Below are positions 6,401 through 7,242 of a stretch of 7,242 nucleotides of DNA, piece after piece. A program made the translations under genes and the position numbers. Source of the DNA: CAYJEQ01 sp964371155 (GTDB lineage Bacteria > Bacillota > Clostridia > Oscillospirales > Ruminococcaceae); contig CAYJLI010000079.1 in the NCBI GenBank assembly GCA_964371155.1, forward strand, positions 1-7,242. Direction: 5' to 3'. The notes below the pieces were generated by a model, which saw only the letters and a program-made list of their open reading frames with translations, did no database searches and was not told the DNA's origin. Positions within the stretch are counted from its first letter, which is position 1; each line of letters begins with the position of its first letter.

Positions 6401-7151
6401 CACCGCTCGTGCATTTGAAATGGCAGGAGCTCAGGCTGAGATGTTTGTGATAAACACCCTCACACCAGCGGACATAACTGCATCCGTTGAGGCGTTTTAT
6501 AAGCAAATTGAAAAGAGCAATATAATTGCAATTCCCGGAGGATTTTCAGGTGGGGATGAGCCTGACGGCTCGGCTAAATTCATCACTTCATTCTTTAGAA
6601 ATCCACAGATAAAAGAAGCAGTGCACAAACTTCTTTCTCAAAGGGACGGCTTGATGATTGGTATCTGCAACGGCTTCCAAGCACTCATAAAGCTCGGACT
6701 TGTGCCATATGGCGAAATTATCGACACCGACGAAAACTGCCCGACCATCACATATAATGTAATAGGCAGGCATCAATCGGGGCTTGTGAATACAAAAATA
6801 GCTTCAAATAAATCCCCATGGCTAATGCATACAAATGTTGGGGATATACATTCGGTGGCAATTTCCCATGGTGAGGGCAGATTTGTGGCGAGTGAAGAGC
6901 TTGTTGCTAAGCTTGCAGAAAACGGACAGATTGCCACACAGTATGTGGATTTATCGGGAGCACCGTCGATGGATATACGCTTTAATCCAAATGGAGCACT
7001 CCATGCGATAGAGGGGATAACTTCCCCCGACGGCAGAGTTTTGGGCAAGATGGGCCATTCAGAACGCTCTGGCAAGGATGTATTTAAGAATATCCCAGGC
7101 GAAAAAGATCAGATGATATTTAAAGGCGCAGTTGATTATTTTAAAATATAA
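3438..7151 (+). CDS. purL: Phosphoribosylformylglycinamidine synthase, single-chain clostridial type (clade II)
   Basis: PurL (FGAM synthase, EC 6.3.5.3) makes FGAM from FGAR, ATP and glutamine, the fourth step of de novo purine synthesis. This 1237-aa chain fuses the PurS-like, synthetase and glutaminase parts that are separate proteins (PurS, PurL, PurQ) in Bacillus. In order: PurS-like N-terminal domain (about 1-150); linker with DTYWSDHCRHTTF (217-229); first synthetase half with NETHNHPTEIEPFGGAATC (317-335), GNQIG (391-395) and GGKTGRDGCGGATGSS (443-458); second half with FGGKHRLTPTQAMAAKIP (662-679) and GGKDSMSGSFEDIDVPPT (770-787); and a class I glutamine amidotransferase domain (about 973-1237). 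In the last domain the nucleophile is Cys1077 (GICNGFQ), with His1207 and Glu1209 (GHSER) completing the triad. PGTNSEYDTARA (981-992) and IPGGFSGGDE (1032-1041) are also present. All key residues are intact. The ATG at 3438 has GGAG upstream. It may be co-transcribed with mtaB, or have its own promoter; no other purine gene is visible here. Confidence 0.97.
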   Translation: MAVMRIFVEKKSEFAAVADSLYSDILYAYPKCKVSKLRLFNRYDVENLSEEDFAYAVKTVFSEPQVDYTYDELPVKDGFVLAVEYLPGQFDQRADSAAQCIQLFTQKERPTIANARVYVFEGDISEEYKEKIKRHIINPVESREASMEKPETLAVKYPVPEDVKVLEGFIDLDRAGLTEFLADMGLAMDIEDIGFCQDYFKNTENRNPTITEVKMIDTYWSDHCRHTTFATNIDEVVINTPYIKAEYENYLSLRESVHAGKERPITLMDLATIGAKHLRKTGKLEALDVSEEINACSVKINVKHDEKDEEWLLMFKNETHNHPTEIEPFGGAATCLGGAIRDPLSGRSYVYQAMRVSGAADPFTPQEETLKGKLPQKKITTTAAAGYSSYGNQIGLCTGNVSEVYHSGYVAKRLEAGAVIAAAPAENVIRLSPEAGDVIILLGGKTGRDGCGGATGSSKSHTADSLEDCGAEVQKGNAPEERKIQRLFRNKEATTLIKRCNDFGAGGVSVAIGELADGLKINLDKVTKKYDGLDGTELAISESQERMAVVVRPHDVEKFISLAKSENLEANIVAEVTEEKRLVMHWRGEKIVDLSRAFLDLNGAVKHTKVEVAHPEIPTVAENGDIKANWLKMAEDLNIACQKGMGERFDATVGKGSVTMPFGGKHRLTPTQAMAAKIPVLTGDTTTCSLMSWGFNPIVSTSSPYHGAVYAVIDSAAKLIATGGSRANTWLSFQEFFEKLRSEPKRWGKPFAALLGGLKAQRELEIGAIGGKDSMSGSFEDIDVPPTLISFAVSVGDTKKIISPELKNIGSNVYYIAPFYDENRLPDFATVRRVFNSVEKLIDGEKLLSAWAVGMGGIAEGVTKMAVGNGIGFKFAQGNEKLKLFEAAYGGFILEAKEELSVADGFIKLGTTTADYNVIIGDITLDMSEIEDKWVNKFEPIFPMKTKQDKKAIQSFSYEAKERVSPKIAVAKPKVLIPVFPGTNSEYDTARAFEMAGAQAEMFVINTLTPADITASVEAFYKQIEKSNIIAIPGGFSGGDEPDGSAKFITSFFRNPQIKEAVHKLLSQRDGLMIGICNGFQALIKLGLVPYGEIIDTDENCPTITYNVIGRHQSGLVNTKIASNKSPWLMHTNVGDIHSVAISHGEGRFVASEELVAKLAENGQIATQYVDLSGAPSMDIRFNPNGALHAIEGITSPDGRVLGKMGHSERSGKDVFKNIPGEKDQMIFKGAVDYFKI

Positions 7152-7161
7152 TTTGGCACAC

Positions 7162-7179
7162 TAAAGCAGCATGGCTTTA
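7162..7179 (+). terminator. Weak hairpin after purL
   Basis: TAAAGC (7162-7167) pairs with GCTTTA (7174-7179) around a 6-nt loop, 11 nt after the purL stop. The stem is short and no T run follows, so termination here alone is doubtful. The stronger hairpins of the 60-bp element just downstream could serve as the real 3' end. Confidence 0.25.
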
Positions 7180-7182
7180 TAG

Positions 7183-7242
7183 AAAATTAAAGTTTTACTT
7201 AATTTTTTACAAAAAATTATGGGGTATGGGGTAAAACCCCAT
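7183..7242 (+). repeat. 60-bp two-hairpin element, right copy (cut by window end)
   Basis: Two perfect palindromes are present: TAATTTTTT-AC-AAAAAATTA (7200-7219, 9-bp stem) and ATGGGGT-AAA-ACCCCAT (7226-7242, 7-bp stem). The copy aligns gap-free to the reverse complement of 322-381, differing by seven transitions. It starts 32 bp after the purL stop and may double as its terminator or RNA 3' end. The element reaches the last base, so its right boundary, and whether a tandem array follows as on the left, cannot be seen. Confidence 0.8.

Noticed and set aside
3438..7151. Possible gene fusion event creating PurL
   Set aside because: The PurS-like, synthetase and glutaminase fusion is the normal form of clade II PurL, so it is not a novelty of this genome.

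Overview
The window looks like a chromosomal segment from an anaerobic Clostridia-type Firmicute, plausibly Oscillospiraceae/Ruminococcaceae-like. The reasons are a one-piece clostridial-type (clade II) PurL, a MtaB-type methylthiotransferase, a PF06838-type 'aluminium resistance / methionine gamma-lyase' protein, purine-rich Shine-Dalgarno sites and hairpin-rich intergenic repeats. A run of exactly 100 Ns inside a tandem repeat points to a scaffolded draft or metagenome assembly. The taxonomic call is inference from gene content only.

Layout, left to right: (1) about 1-301, a 36-bp-period tandem array broken by the assembly gap; (2) 302-381, a run of short perfect hairpins ending in a 60-bp element; (3) 433-1680, a PLP-dependent methionine gamma-lyase family protein; (4) 1681-2037, a 357-bp intergenic region with a 17-bp-stem hairpin (1811-1846), a good sigma-A-like promoter (1882-1910) and a structured leader; (5) 2038-3324, mtaB; (6) 3325-3437, a 113-bp spacer with a hairpin and possible H-type pseudoknot just upstream of the purL ribosome binding site; (7) 3438-7151, purL, complete at 1237 aa; (8) 7183-7242, an inverted second copy of the 60-bp element, running off the right edge.

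All three genes are intact and on the + strand. They are housekeeping functions (amino-acid/sulfur PLP enzyme, tRNA modification, de novo purine synthesis) with no obvious joint pathway. mtaB and purL could be co-transcribed; the first gene is probably separate because of the long gap and hairpin after it.

I see no defence system, mobile-element gene, CRISPR array, tRNA or rRNA. The most interesting signals are non-coding. The two copies of the flanking 60-bp element differ by seven transitions, six of which form three compensatory pairs that keep its hairpins perfect. The mtaB leader can form two mutually exclusive structures next to the start codon. The purL leader has a possible pseudoknot.
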